In this document: piece by piece, positions 9,410 to 18,842 of the stretch
How the letters are laid out: every line of letters begins with the position of its first letter
Numbering within the stretch: the stretch's first letter is position 1
Made by a program: the position numbers and the translations under genes
The notes under the pieces: model-generated
What the model saw: only the letters and a program-made list of their open reading frames with translations
Databases searched by the model: none
What the model was told of the DNA's origin: nothing
Assembly: GCA_965221405.1 (NCBI GenBank)
Contig: CBDCSE010000001.1
Span: 744,001 to 808,000, forward strand
Source: JAPOUP01 sp965221405
GTDB lineage: Bacteria; Pseudomonadota; Alphaproteobacteria; Rhodobacterales; Rhodobacteraceae
Direction: 5' to 3'
DNA length: 64,000 bases

Positions 9410-10285
9410 TCCCTCGCGTCCGCGCTCCAGACGCGAAAACAGCTGGCTCAGCCCAAAACAAATGACGAAATAGAAACCAGCGGTCGTAATCCAGGCCTCG
9501 AAGATCATTCTCGACGAGGCTACCATCTCAACCGTCTTATATGTAAGTTCCTGAACCGAAATCAGCGATATGATCGAACTGTCCTTGATGAGGCTTATGA
9601 ACTGATTTGCGAGGGGGGGAATCACCTTCTTCATCGCCTGCGGCAACACGATATACCACAATTCCTGAAAGCGGTTCATGCCGATGGATCGGGCGGCCTC
9701 CCATTGACCCTTCGGAATGGACTGGATTCCCGCCCTGACTATCTCCCCCACAAACGCGCTTTCGAACAACGCGAGCACGATCACTCCAGATATTATCGAA
9801 GGGAACCGGCGCATGTCGCCGAAGAAAAACTCCCAAAGCCAGATGTCTTCCTGGCGTGCTATACCACGGGACCACCGCGCCAGATCAAGAGCGTCGATCA
9901 ACTGCTGCGAGAGGAAAAAAAAGAAAATGAAGACAACGACAACCGGCGGGATGTTGCGCAGAAGCTCAAGATATGTCCGCGCCAGCATCCGTATCGTCAG
10001 GTTCCTTGAGCACCGGGCGATACCGAGGGCGGTGCCAAGCACCAGGGCAAGTATACCGGCGTAAATGCTGATCCGTATCGTGGCGGCCAAACCCTGAAGG
10101 AGGATATTCGCGAAATATGCCTCGCGATCGGCATGATAGCCGATGATATATCCGGGAATCAGCTCCCAGCGCCACTTGTAGTTAAGCGTCCCCTCGATCG
10201 TGAACCAGATATACCCGAAAAAAAAGACGAGAACCGCCAGAATCAGATAGTCGGGCCACCGCATCCGGCCAATGAACGTCCGCAA
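9401..10285 (-). CDS. Polar amino acid ABC transporter permease
   Basis: An inner-membrane permease of the HisM/GlnP family, 294 residues. The N-terminal transmembrane segment (YLILAVLVFFFGYIW) is followed by a periplasmic loop and the HEQ-type core (GLAATIRISIYAGILALVLG ... YLELLRNIPPVVVVF). The ATPase-contact loop IPKGQWEAARSIGM is intact. The start is taken at the TTG at 10285, which has GAGGAG seven bases upstream; an ATG at 10264 is the alternative. It is last in the operon, after the binding protein gene, and pairs with the permease at 11212-12051 to form a heterodimeric channel. Confidence 0.88.
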   Translation of the reverse strand: MRTFIGRMRWPDYLILAVLVFFFGYIWFTIEGTLNYKWRWELIPGYIIGYHADREAYFANILLQGLAATIRISIYAGILALVLGTALGIARCSRNLTIRMLARTYLELLRNIPPVVVVFIFFFFLSQQLIDALDLARWSRGIARQEDIWLWEFFFGDMRRFPSIISGVIVLALFESAFVGEIVRAGIQSIPKGQWEAARSIGMNRFQELWYIVLPQAMKKVIPPLANQFISLIKDSSIISLISVQELTYKTVEMVASSRMIFEAWITTAGFYFVICFGLSQLFSRLERGREGQG

Positions 10286-10340
10286 ACGTCAACTCCTCGC
10301 CGGCCCGAAAACAACCGTTTCCGGGCCAAGGGATATTGGC

Positions 10341-11174
10341 CTATTGGGCGACCTGATCAGCCCAATCCTCGGTTGCGAACCAATAGTTGTGCCGCGCTTC
10401 AAGCCATCCGCTGCGCCACTGCTGCGCGATCCAGTTGTTGAAGTAATTGACGGCGTCCGGATCACCCTTGCGAAGCGCGAAAGCCTCGCCACGCGGATCA
10501 TATAGCTCACCCCGCATCACAACCAGCGTTTCGGGGTTCCTGCCCGCTTCGCGGTTCGGTGTCGGCTGCGCGGCCATCGTCGCGTGCGCGTTGCCGTTCA
10601 GGACCTCCTGCGTCGAAGCGCCGTCCTCATCAAACTGCAGGACCTGCGCCCTTGGAAAGTTTTCGGCGACCACGACGGCGGGCGTCGCGCCCCGTCTGAC
10701 GGCGAAGGTCACGTCGGGTGAGTTCAGATCATCGATTGCCATGCCTGCCGTCATTTCCCTGTTCGCAAGGATCGCGAGACCCGAATAGGCGTATGGGTCG
10801 GTGAAATTCACCGTGAGGTTTCGCTGCGCCGTCACCGACATACCGGAGATGATGACATCGAAGTTACCGGCGACAAGCGCCGGGATGATCCCGTCCCAGG
10901 CGGTCGGCACAAACTCCACCTCAACGCCCATGTCCTCGGCAAGCTTTCGTCCCACATCCAGTTCGTAGCCAATGAGTTCGCCATTCCTGTCGCGCATGGA
11001 CCAGGGAACGAACAGCGACAGTCCTATCCGGATCACGCCATCCTGCTTGATCCGTTCGATAACGCTTTCCGAGGCGAGCGCCTGAGTGGCCTGCTGCGCC
11101 GCAGCGGGAAACGCAAGGCCCAGCGCCGCGACAGCGGCAACCGTGTATCCGAGGATTCCGCTTTTCGGTTTCAT
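10341..11174 (-). CDS. Polar amino acid ABC transporter substrate-binding protein
   Basis: A periplasmic binding protein of SBP_bac_3 type, 277 residues from the ATG at 11174 with AAGGAGG nine bases upstream. The Sec signal peptide (MKPKSGILGYTVAAVAALGL ... AAAQQ) precedes the mature domain, with family blocks IRIGLSLFVPWSMRDRNGELIGYELDVGRKLAEDMGV and FDVIISGMSVTAQRNLTVNFTDPY. It captures an amino acid and delivers it to the two flanking permeases. The ligand cannot be assigned: the usual arginine and aspartate contacts for the amino acid backbone appear present, but the side-chain pocket is not readable by eye. Confidence 0.88.
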   Translation of the reverse strand: MKPKSGILGYTVAAVAALGLAFPAAAQQATQALASESVIERIKQDGVIRIGLSLFVPWSMRDRNGELIGYELDVGRKLAEDMGVEVEFVPTAWDGIIPALVAGNFDVIISGMSVTAQRNLTVNFTDPYAYSGLAILANREMTAGMAIDDLNSPDVTFAVRRGATPAVVVAENFPRAQVLQFDEDGASTQEVLNGNAHATMAAQPTPNREAGRNPETLVVMRGELYDPRGEAFALRKGDPDAVNYFNNWIAQQWRSGWLEARHNYWFATEDWADQVAQ

Positions 11175-11211
11175 CTCTATTCCTCCTTGTTGGATTGGTC
11201 TTCGGGGTTGA

Positions 11212-12051
11212 TCATTGGTCAACGGCATATCTCTTTTCGAGAAACGACACACCAATAGACAGGATCAGTGTCGCGAGCAAGTAGACGATCGCGACGGTGA
11301 ACCAGATTTCGAAGCTCATATACGTGTCGGAGATGATATTGCGCCCAACAGTTGTCAGTTCCGCGACCGCAATGACGCTTACGATCGCGGACGACTTGAT
11401 GAGATGCACCATCTCACCGGTAATCGGCGGCAGCATGAAGCGGACTGACTGCGGTAATATGATATATCGATAGGACTGCGCCGTGGACATCCCGATGGAC
11501 TTTGCCGCCTCCCACTGCCCTAAGGGAATCGCGTTGATACCCGCCCGGAAAATCTCCGAGATCAACGCGGAATGGAATACCGCGAGAGTCAGGACGCTAG
11601 CCGTATACCGATCAAACCCGAATATCGGCCCGAGCACGTAGTAGAAGAGATAAAGCAGTACCAGAAGCGGGATGTTGCGGATCAATTCAAGGAATCCTAC
11701 GGATACAGCCGTTCCCATCACGAGGCCGGACAGACGCAGAAGCGCGACCACCAACCCGAGAACCGTCGCGAGCAGAAACGAGACAACGCAGAGCCTGATG
11801 GTGGCGAAGAGGCCAATTATTATCTCGCCCCACTGAAATCCGTTGTCCGTGAAGCTATATAGGTACTGCGGCACGCGATACCATTGCCAGTTGTAACCCA
11901 TGTTCTGGGCACCGGCGAAAGACCCGTAGACTATGATCCCGAGAACGATTGCGTAAATCAGAACGGCAACGGGAACCGAATTCAGGAACCGCTGATGCGC
12001 CGGGGGTTTCGGGACCGGATTGCCTCCGGAGCCGACTTGATCTCCGGGCAT
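11212..12051 (-). CDS. Polar amino acid ABC transporter permease
   Basis: A second HisM-type permease, 279 residues from the ATG at 12051, six bases after the ATPase stop region; the longer frame to 12093 would overlap the ATPase gene and adds nothing family-like. The core blocks are GLFATIRLCVVSFLLATVLGLVVALLRLSG, FLELIRNIPLLVLLYLFYY and the coupling loop IPLGQWEAAKSIGM. It partners the permease at 9401-10285 in the inner membrane. The residues before the first membrane span are proline-rich and hydrophilic. Confidence 0.9.
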   Translation of the reverse strand: MPGDQVGSGGNPVPKPPAHQRFLNSVPVAVLIYAIVLGIIVYGSFAGAQNMGYNWQWYRVPQYLYSFTDNGFQWGEIIIGLFATIRLCVVSFLLATVLGLVVALLRLSGLVMGTAVSVGFLELIRNIPLLVLLYLFYYVLGPIFGFDRYTASVLTLAVFHSALISEIFRAGINAIPLGQWEAAKSIGMSTAQSYRYIILPQSVRFMLPPITGEMVHLIKSSAIVSVIAVAELTTVGRNIISDTYMSFEIWFTVAIVYLLATLILSIGVSFLEKRYAVDQ

Positions 12052-12056
12052 GACGC

Positions 12057-12860
12057 TTAGTGCTCGAGGATCTGTGAAAGAAACATCCGGCAACGCTCGC
12101 TGGTCGGCGCAGTGAAAAACCTGTCAGGTGGGGCAACCTCGACGATACGCCCGTCCTCCATGAACACCATAGTGTCGGCGACTTTGCGCGCAAAACCCAT
12201 TTCGTGCGTGACCACCACCATGGTCATGCCCGTCTCGGCGAGCTCGACCATGACATCGAGAACCTCGTTGATCATCTCCGGATCCAAGGCCGAAGTCGGT
12301 TCGTCGAACAGCATGATCCTGGTCTCCATGCAGAGCGACCGGGCGATTGCCACACGCTGTTGCTGGCCACCTGAAAGCTGGGCGGGGTATTTTTCGGCCT
12401 GCTCCGGAATGTGGACCCTATCAAGATATTTTCGCGCCGTTCGCTCGGCCTGGGACCTCGATACCTTTCGGACCTTGATCGGTCCGATCATCAGGTTCTC
12501 CAGAACGTTTAGATGCGGAAACAGATTGAACTGCTGGAAAACCATGCCAACTTCCTGCCGCAGCTTGCGAATTTCCTTCGATCCCTCGAAGACCTCGACA
12601 CCGTCGACTGTCAGGGAGCCGGAGGAATGGGTCTCAAGCGCGTTGAAGCAGCGGATAAGCGTCGACTTTCCAGACCCAGACGGCCCGCAGATCACAACAC
12701 GTTCGCCCTGGTGAACGGTAATGCTTATGTCCTTGAGCGCCTGAAACGTCCCGTAGAACTTATCGAGGTTACGAACCTCTATGATCGGCCGGCGGTTCAA
12801 ACCTTTATTCCCCAGCGGCAGCCCGCGAGGCAATGGGAACATCGAGACGGGAATCATCAT
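12057..12860 (-). CDS. Polar amino acid ABC transporter ATP-binding protein
   Basis: A GlnQ/HisP-type ATPase, 267 residues, that powers the amino acid importer on the cytoplasmic face. Walker A is CGPSGSGKST, the Q-loop is VFQQFNLFPHL, the ABC signature is LSGGQQQRVAIARSL, Walker B is IMLFDEPTSALDP, and the switch histidine lies in VVTHEMGFA. It is first in the operon (ATPase, permease, binding protein, permease). About 25 residues precede the nucleotide-binding domain, so a start slightly downstream is possible. Confidence 0.9.
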   Translation of the reverse strand: MMIPVSMFPLPRGLPLGNKGLNRRPIIEVRNLDKFYGTFQALKDISITVHQGERVVICGPSGSGKSTLIRCFNALETHSSGSLTVDGVEVFEGSKEIRKLRQEVGMVFQQFNLFPHLNVLENLMIGPIKVRKVSRSQAERTARKYLDRVHIPEQAEKYPAQLSGGQQQRVAIARSLCMETRIMLFDEPTSALDPEMINEVLDVMVELAETGMTMVVVTHEMGFARKVADTMVFMEDGRIVEVAPPDRFFTAPTSERCRMFLSQILEH

Positions 12861-13646
12861 ATATCAAGGGATTTCCTCCCGGGACCGTCATTAGCGGGCA
12901 TCTTCGTACCCCGGGCGATCTGGAGCGGAAACAGTCTGCGGCATATGTTGAGGGGTATCGGATCCGGTGAATGGAAGCGGCGGTGCAAATCAGGCCATCC
13001 CGTTTTCCTGAACATGAACCGATATTCTCGCATGGCGATCAACGCAAGGCAATGCCCGCTTGGTCGCGGGGTGTGACAATTTTTTGACAATCGGCTTACC
13101 GGACTGGTTCGTGCCGGTCGGAAGTCACCGTTTTGTCGGCCAAACAGGGATCGAAAAGGACGCAGCACGAGCATGGGTCAATAATCTGGGTTGCACCTTT
13201 GGTTGCTGGCAGGACTATCGCATTCGTACACGCGTCAACGGGTCGATAACGCCTTTTGCGAGTTTCGATGGTCGCAAAATCCGCGAGACCGAAACCCGGA
13301 TAGTTTCCGATCCGCGAACTTTGGGAATTATGCGCATAATCCGCAGAAGTCCAACGCGGCAGCGCCGGACCATTTTGGATTTCCGGTTCCGTTCCTCCTG
13401 CGGCGGCTCCCTGTTTTCGCTGCGGGTTTTCGGTTCTGCCGCCATCTTCTGCTTCATGGCCGCCGTGAATGCGCCCAACGTCACCGGATCACGTTCAATC
13501 TCCTCCGGTGCGGAGTCCGTCGCCTTGATGCGTCAACAAAACGTCAGTCTTTTGGCGGAGGGCAAATCACTCAAGATCGGCCGTTGTCTCTCTACAGGTA
13601 CAATTTCCATTCGGGCGGAGGGAACGATGGAGTTCACGCGCACTCC
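12861..13646. other. long stretch without recognisable genes
   Basis: Nearly 790 bases between the divergent-side start of the amino acid ABC operon and the DinB-like gene stop. Frames on both strands are rich in arginine and proline with no family signature. The first 100-200 bases presumably hold the ABC operon promoter; I could not pick a convincing -35/-10 pair. The rest may be a decayed gene, but I cannot name it. Confidence 0.4.
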
Positions 13647-14141
13647 TCAGAGCGAACGGACATAATAGATCAGGTCGAGTTCAGGTGGAGGGAGCCCGGC
13701 CTGGCTCAACATGTCGTGGATCTGTCCGCGATGGTGGGTTTCGTGGTTGAACATATGTGTCCAAACAAGCCGCATCGGTGTGCGGAGCGGCGTGCCAGCG
13801 AGATTGCTGTAGGTGAGGTCGCCGGTGAGCTGGTCCTCTGTCATCGCCGCGAGAACGCGGTCGATATGTGCGTCTTCGCCATCCCGCGCACGGCGCAGTT
13901 GGCTGAAATCATCGAACAGGATCGCGTCAAGCGGGATTCCGCTACTGTCCAGTCCCTCGATGCGCCCGAGCCAGACCCGATCTCCGACCAGGATGTGGTT
14001 GAGCGTGTTGTGAATTGAGCCGAAGAACGCGGCCCGGTCCCGCTTGCGCTCTGCATCGCCCAGACCGGCGCAGGCGTCGTAGAGCCGGCCATTAGCCCAG
14101 CGGTTATAGGCTGCCATTATCTTGAAGTGATCGAGGAACAT
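13647..14141 (-). CDS. DinB family protein (DUF664-like)
   Basis: A 164-residue four-helix protein of the DinB/YfiT superfamily. It begins MFLDHFKIMAAYNRWANGRLYDACAGL, a typical start for this group. The metal-binding histidines are visible as HNTLNHILVGDRVWLGR (first His near residue 48) and the HMFNHETHHRGQIHDML block (near 130-145). Proteins of this fold are metal-dependent transferases or hydrolases using thiol cofactors, but the reaction of this clade is not established. It is transcribed away from dtd with about 210 bases between them. Confidence 0.85.
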   Translation of the reverse strand: MFLDHFKIMAAYNRWANGRLYDACAGLGDAERKRDRAAFFGSIHNTLNHILVGDRVWLGRIEGLDSSGIPLDAILFDDFSQLRRARDGEDAHIDRVLAAMTEDQLTGDLTYSNLAGTPLRTPMRLVWTHMFNHETHHRGQIHDMLSQAGLPPPELDLIYYVRSL

Positions 14142-14350
14142 CGAGAATCTCCACCATTGTCGGCGGGCATCAACCGGCCGGCGCCAGATCCCTGTGTTTG
14201 CACCGCAACCAATGTAACAGACTTTGTCGCATCTTTCCAGAGCTCCACTCTCTCAATCCGTCTCCGGAACTCTCCAAGCTTGGCACCCGCACCGTCTGGG
14301 TTACAATTGATCCCCCCATAAAGATGCGAACCGACTCAGGACCATGACGT

Positions 14351-14788
14351 ATGAGAATACTCCTACAGCGGGTTACCCGCGCTTCAGTGACCGTTTCCAA
14401 TGAGATCGTCGGTCAGATCGGGCCAGGCCTGCTGGCGCTTGTTTGCGCGATGCGGGGTGATACCGATAGCGACGTGGACCGGCTCGCTTCAAAAGTCTCC
14501 AGATTGAGGATATTCAGTGATGACGCAGGGAAAATGAACCGCTCCATTCGCGAGACGGGCGGTGGAGTCCTGGTCGTCAGCCAATTCACATTGGCCGCGG
14601 ATACCAGTCGTGGGAACCGACCCGGCTTCACCAATGCCGCATCTCCCGCTGAAGCCGAGCGGCTCTACAGACGGTTCGCCAATGCGCTAAGCTCCTGGGG
14701 CATCCCGACCGAATGGGGAAGGTTTGGCGCGGAGATGGAAGTCGCGCTCATCAACGATGGTCCCGTCACCATCTGGCTGGAAAGTTGA
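14351..14788 (+). CDS. dtd: D-aminoacyl-tRNA deacylase
   Basis: A 145-residue DTD enzyme that hydrolyses D-amino acids, and glycine from tRNA-Ala, off mischarged tRNA. The sequence has the family start MRILLQRVTRASVTV, the catalytic SQFTLAADTSRGNRPGF block with the SQxTL motif near residues 77-81, and the C-terminal NDGPVTIWLES with the invariant GPVT cross-subunit motif that gives chirality. Length is normal. A weak AGGA precedes the ATG. It is a single gene with no evident operon partner. Confidence 0.95.
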   Translation: MRILLQRVTRASVTVSNEIVGQIGPGLLALVCAMRGDTDSDVDRLASKVSRLRIFSDDAGKMNRSIRETGGGVLVVSQFTLAADTSRGNRPGFTNAASPAEAERLYRRFANALSSWGIPTEWGRFGAEMEVALINDGPVTIWLES

Positions 14789-15244
14789 GCATAACCCGGC
14801 CACAAGGGAAATTGTTCCGCCATATTGGCGAAGGGTATCGAAAATCCCGCATCGCTTCCCTTGTCGCCCAGCTTCCAGGTCAGGGGTGGGAGTCCGAGGA
14901 GACAGATACGCTCACTTAAAGCCAGATAGGGGTTATGATCGTGCCGATATCCAAAGGGGCAAGAGGATTTTCAGGATAGTCGTGTCCTCGGTCCCGCCGC
15001 CACGACAAACCGGAATTGGCATCCAACCGCTTCCACAGACCTTCGTAACTGCTTCTTATGGTCCCTCCATTCTGGATCTATGGCACAACCTGGCTCAGGC
15101 TTACCGTAACAGGCTAGAAGTCGCTCTTTATGGTCGCGCTAAACGGGCCTCACATGAACTCTATGTAGCCGACCTGGAAAAGTGGAAAGACGTCACGTGT
15201 TATCGGCATCGGTGATTTATCTCATTGGAGCCGAGATGACCCCA
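14789..15244. other. intergenic stretch without recognisable genes
   Basis: About 455 bases between the dtd stop and the stop of the convergent ABC ATPase gene. One plus-strand frame (from 14724) is open through most of it but resembles no family. No terminator, repeat or RNA gene was recognised. Confidence 0.45.
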
Positions 15245-16927
15245 TTACGGCATATCTTGATCCGGTTTCCCGGCCTTGATACCGGCACCGACCCACTCTT
15301 CCGGTATTCGTGGTGTCGCCGCTATCAGTTCCCGCGTGCGAGGATGCTCCGGAGCGCTCAGGACACGGTCGGTCACACCCTCTTCCACGATACGGCCGGA
15401 GTGCATGACCAGCACCCTGTCGGTGATTGACCTGACGACTTCCAGATCGTGGCTTATGAATAGGTAGCTCAACCGGAAACGCTGCTGTAGATCCGTCAGC
15501 AGATCCAATATACGGGCACGGATTGAAACATCCAGCGCGGAAACGGCCTCATCCAGAACGACCAGCCTCGGCCTGACTACGATCGCCCGCGCGATCGCGA
15601 TGCGCTGCCGCTGTCCACCGGAGAACTCATGGATATATCTGCCCACATCTTCGGCTGACAGCCCGACCGCCTCAAGCGCTTCGATCACACGCGCGTGCCT
15701 AGCCGACTTCGTCAGAGGCGCCAGGTGGAACGGTTCCGCGATAAGCCTACCGACCCTTTGGCGCGGATTGAACGAACCATAGGGATCCTGAAACACCGCC
15801 TGCATTCTTGCCCTAACCAGATTCACCGGGACCCCGTCCACCCGAATCATACCGTCCTGCATGGCATCCAGACCGAGAACCGCGCGCGCCAGCGTCGATT
15901 TTCCGCAACCCGATTCACCCACCAGCCCTACGCTCTCGCCCTGCCGTATGGTGAGTGAGACACCATCAACGGCTCTGTGTATATGGCGAGCACCAAACAG
16001 TGAACGGCGCCGGAGTGCGTAATCCCGTATCACGTTCCGCGCCTCAAGAACCGGAGTTCCGCCCGATCCGGACCTCCGTGACGGCTGATGCGAGGAGTCC
16101 CGCAGCAGATCACGGGTATATGGATGGCTTGCCTCACAAAACAGTGTCTCGGTATCGTCCACGTCAATCACGCGCCCTTCGTGCATCACCGCAACCCGTG
16201 AAGCCATGCCCGCAACCACCGCGAGATCATGTGTGATCAGCACGAGCGCCATTCCCTCATCTGCCGCGAGGTCGTTCAGGAGTTTCAGAATCTCCGCCTG
16301 ATTGGTGACATCGAGCGCCGTTGTGGGCTCATCCGCAATCAGGAGCCTGGGTCGCAACGCGATCGCCATCGCGATGCAGACACGTTGGCGCTGCCCTCCA
16401 CTGAGTTCGTGTGGATACCGGTCGAGTCCGAAACGATCCTGAGGCAGTCCGACGCGGGCGAGCTTTTCGCGGGCAACGCATCGCGCCTCGGACCGCGAGG
16501 CTACGCCGTGAACCCGCAGGGTCTCGGCGACCTGGTCTCCGATGCTCCTGAGGGGATTCAGTGCGGTCATCGGCTCCTGGAATATCATTCCAATGTCTCG
16601 GCCGCGGATTTGGCACATGCGGCGTTCGGAAAGCGTTGTCAGATCGGTGCCTGACAGCAGCACCCTGCCACGGGTCACCGCACCACCGGGAGCGAGCCGC
16701 ATTACCGCAAGCGCGGTTAAGGACTTGCCCGAACCGCTCTGGCCAACCAGTCCAAACACCTCACCGGTTCGAACATCGAACGACACGTCCCTGACGACGG
16801 GAACGCCGTGGATGTCCATCGACAGCGCCTCCACCTCAAGGGCGGGTTCAGCCGCATCAGGCAACCGAATCTCACGGGACCGCACAGGGGAGGCACTCGC
16901 CCATTTTGGCGGTAGCCGCCTCTCCAT
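15245..16927 (-). CDS. Dipeptide/oligopeptide ABC transporter, fused double ATP-binding protein
   Basis: A 560-residue protein with two complete DppD/DppF-type ATPase domains in one chain. Domain 1 has Walker A GLVGQSGSGKSLTALAVM (near residue 55), signature LSGGQRQRVCIAMA and Walker B LLIADEPTTALDV. Domain 2 has GLVGESGCGKSTLARAVLG (near 340), signature FSGGQRQRIAIARA and VVLDEAVSALDVS. It energises the permeases encoded upstream. The start ATG overlaps the permease stop by one base (TAATG). Fusion of the two ATPases is common in GsiA-type systems. This gene is last in the operon: binding protein, permease B, permease C, fused ATPase. Confidence 0.92.
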   Translation of the reverse strand: MERRLPPKWASASPVRSREIRLPDAAEPALEVEALSMDIHGVPVVRDVSFDVRTGEVFGLVGQSGSGKSLTALAVMRLAPGGAVTRGRVLLSGTDLTTLSERRMCQIRGRDIGMIFQEPMTALNPLRSIGDQVAETLRVHGVASRSEARCVAREKLARVGLPQDRFGLDRYPHELSGGQRQRVCIAMAIALRPRLLIADEPTTALDVTNQAEILKLLNDLAADEGMALVLITHDLAVVAGMASRVAVMHEGRVIDVDDTETLFCEASHPYTRDLLRDSSHQPSRRSGSGGTPVLEARNVIRDYALRRRSLFGARHIHRAVDGVSLTIRQGESVGLVGESGCGKSTLARAVLGLDAMQDGMIRVDGVPVNLVRARMQAVFQDPYGSFNPRQRVGRLIAEPFHLAPLTKSARHARVIEALEAVGLSAEDVGRYIHEFSGGQRQRIAIARAIVVRPRLVVLDEAVSALDVSIRARILDLLTDLQQRFRLSYLFISHDLEVVRSITDRVLVMHSGRIVEEGVTDRVLSAPEHPRTRELIAATPRIPEEWVGAGIKAGKPDQDMP

Positions 16928-17745
16928 TACCGGGTTAACCTCAGTCGAGGATCCAGAATGTCCCTCAGCCCATCTCCCATCAAGTTCAGTCCGAGCACGG
17001 TCAGCACGATCGCCAGGCCGGGAAACGCCGCGATATGGGGAGCCAGAGAGACGAGCGTCTGGCTTTCCGCCAGCATCCGCCCCCAGGAAGGAGTGGGCGG
17101 CTGCGCACCGAGGCCAACATAGCTCAGCCCCGCCTCGGCCAGAATTCCGAGTGAGAACTGGATCGTCCCCTGAACGATCAGCAGGTTCGTGATATTGGCC
17201 AGAATGTGTTCCAGCGAAATCCGCAGACGGCCTTTACCGGCAACGCGGGCCGAAAGCACGAAATCCAGTGTCCAGAGGGAAAGGGCACCCCCCCTGGTCA
17301 CCCGGGCGAACACCGGGATGTTAAATATCCCGATGGCGAGAATCGCGTTGAAAGCCGATGGGCCGAATACGGCCGTGATCAGGATTGCTATGACCAGAGA
17401 AGGAAACGCGAAAACCAGATCGTTGGTACGCATGATAATCTCGTCGACCAGCTTCCCTCTGTTCGCCGCGGCTAACAGACCAAGCGGCACGCCGAATGCC
17501 ATGCCGATGCCCACCGCAACGATAGCCACGGCAATCGAGGTCCGTGCGCCAACCATCAGCATCGAGAGCATGTCCCGTCCGAACTGATCCGTCCCTAACA
17601 CATATCCGTCACCGGGAAGCCTCATGCGTTGGTCTATGGAAAGTTCACCCACCGGATAGGGTGTCCAGACCAGCGAGACCAAGGCCGCAGCGACGAACGC
17701 GGCCGACAGCGCGGCTCCGAACCATAGCTGTGCCGGAACCTTCAT
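16927..17745 (-). CDS. Dipeptide-type ABC transporter permease, DppC family
   Basis: A 272-residue inner-membrane permease of the DppC/OppC family. An N-terminal membrane anchor leads into GTDQFGRDMLSMLMVGARTSIAVAIVAVGIG, the family hallmark, and the cytoplasmic coupling loop lies around the RVAGKGRLRISLEHIL segment. It forms the channel with the DppB-type protein encoded just upstream, overlapping it by four bases (ATGA). The C-terminal NLMGDGLRDILDPRLR tail is typical. Confidence 0.92.
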   Translation of the reverse strand: MKVPAQLWFGAALSAAFVAAALVSLVWTPYPVGELSIDQRMRLPGDGYVLGTDQFGRDMLSMLMVGARTSIAVAIVAVGIGMAFGVPLGLLAAANRGKLVDEIIMRTNDLVFAFPSLVIAILITAVFGPSAFNAILAIGIFNIPVFARVTRGGALSLWTLDFVLSARVAGKGRLRISLEHILANITNLLIVQGTIQFSLGILAEAGLSYVGLGAQPPTPSWGRMLAESQTLVSLAPHIAAFPGLAIVLTVLGLNLMGDGLRDILDPRLRLTR

Positions 17746-18689
17746 ATCGAGCGCCTCAGCCTGGGGTCGATGGCGGCATAGGTGAGATCAACCAGATAGG
17801 TCACCATGATCACCGCGAATACCAGGAGCATCACCACTGACTCGACGACAATCAGGTCACGCTGTATGATTCCCTGAAATATCAGCCGCCCCAGCCCGGG
17901 CAGAAAGAACACGTTCTCGATGATGATCGCGCCGGCGAGCAGAAACGAGAACTGCAGACCGAGAATCGTCATGACCGGAATCAAGGCGTTCCGCAATCCG
18001 TGGCTTACCACCGCCTGGCGGCCGGATAGACCCTTGGCACGTGCAGTGCGCATGTAGTCCTGGCCCAGAACTTCGAGCAGGCTCGATCTCATGATACGGG
18101 CCAATATGCTGGCTTGCGGAAGCGCGAGCGCCACCGCGGGTAACGTCAGCGCCTTGACACCGCTCCAGAACCCGGCCTCCCAGCCCGGAAAACCGCCCGC
18201 TCCGAACCAGCCCAGGCCAATCGAAAAGACCAGAACGAGCAGCGTCGCGAACCAGAAATTCGGCACCGCGATCCCCAGCTGCGTCGCCGCCATTATTCCG
18301 TAATCGGCGGTTCCGCCTCTGCGTGCGGCAGCCGCCAATCCTACTGGAATCGCGACAGCCGTCGACAGCGCGAGCGCATACAGGGTCAGCGGCAGGGATA
18401 CCTGCAGGCGGGCCAGAACCAGGTCGCTCACGGGCACCCGGTAGGTATAGGATGTGCCGAAATCGCCCACCAGCATACCACCGACCCATGAGAAATACCG
18501 TGCTGTCACACTGCCTTCGAGACCAAGTTCCGCACGCAGCGCCGCCACGGCGTCATCGGTGGCGCTGACCCCTAGCATGAAAGCCGCTGGATCGCCCGGT
18601 ATCACTTCGATCACGCCAAAAATGACGATGCTTGCCGCTGCCAGGCTGGCACAGAGCGAAACCAGACGGAAGAAGGCATATCCGATCAT
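17742..18689 (-). CDS. Dipeptide-type ABC transporter permease, DppB family
   Basis: A 315-residue DppB/OppB-type permease with the usual first transmembrane helix (FFRLVSLCASLAAASIVIFGV), the EVIPGDPAAFMLG motif and the core TAVAIPVGLAAAARRG. The coupling-loop block YMRTARAKGLSGRQAVVSHGLRNALIPVMTI is intact, as is the C-terminal DLTYAAIDPRLR. It lies 153 nt downstream of the binding protein gene; the gap holds a short hairpin. Confidence 0.92.
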   Translation of the reverse strand: MIGYAFFRLVSLCASLAAASIVIFGVIEVIPGDPAAFMLGVSATDDAVAALRAELGLEGSVTARYFSWVGGMLVGDFGTSYTYRVPVSDLVLARLQVSLPLTLYALALSTAVAIPVGLAAAARRGGTADYGIMAATQLGIAVPNFWFATLLVLVFSIGLGWFGAGGFPGWEAGFWSGVKALTLPAVALALPQASILARIMRSSLLEVLGQDYMRTARAKGLSGRQAVVSHGLRNALIPVMTILGLQFSFLLAGAIIIENVFFLPGLGRLIFQGIIQRDLIVVESVVMLLVFAVIMVTYLVDLTYAAIDPRLRRSI

Positions 18690-18783
18690 GATCCGAACGT
18701 TAAGCCTGCGGTCTGGCGATATGCAATCTTACCGGTCTCGCCGCGGAAAGCGAAGCGGCCACAAGAGGCCGTTCATGGCGCTA

Positions 18784-18799
18784 CCGGAAGGCATTCCGG
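18784..18799 (-). promoter_or_regulatory. tetraloop hairpin between binding-protein and permease genes
   Basis: The palindrome CCGGAATGCCTTCCGG (minus-strand reading) can fold into a six-base stem with a four-base loop in the 153-nt gap of the operon. Hairpins here often protect the upstream message or attenuate readthrough, giving more binding protein than permease. There is no T-run, so simple termination is unlikely. Function is inferred. Confidence 0.35.
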
Positions 18800-18842
18800 C
18801 GACTCGTTTCCCGTGCGCCGGGACGGCCGCGGCCGGTTCGGG

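Noticed and set aside
13060..14018. Plus-strand frames between the amino acid ABC operon and dtd
   Set aside because: The later part is antisense to the DinB-like gene and the earlier part has no family resemblance.
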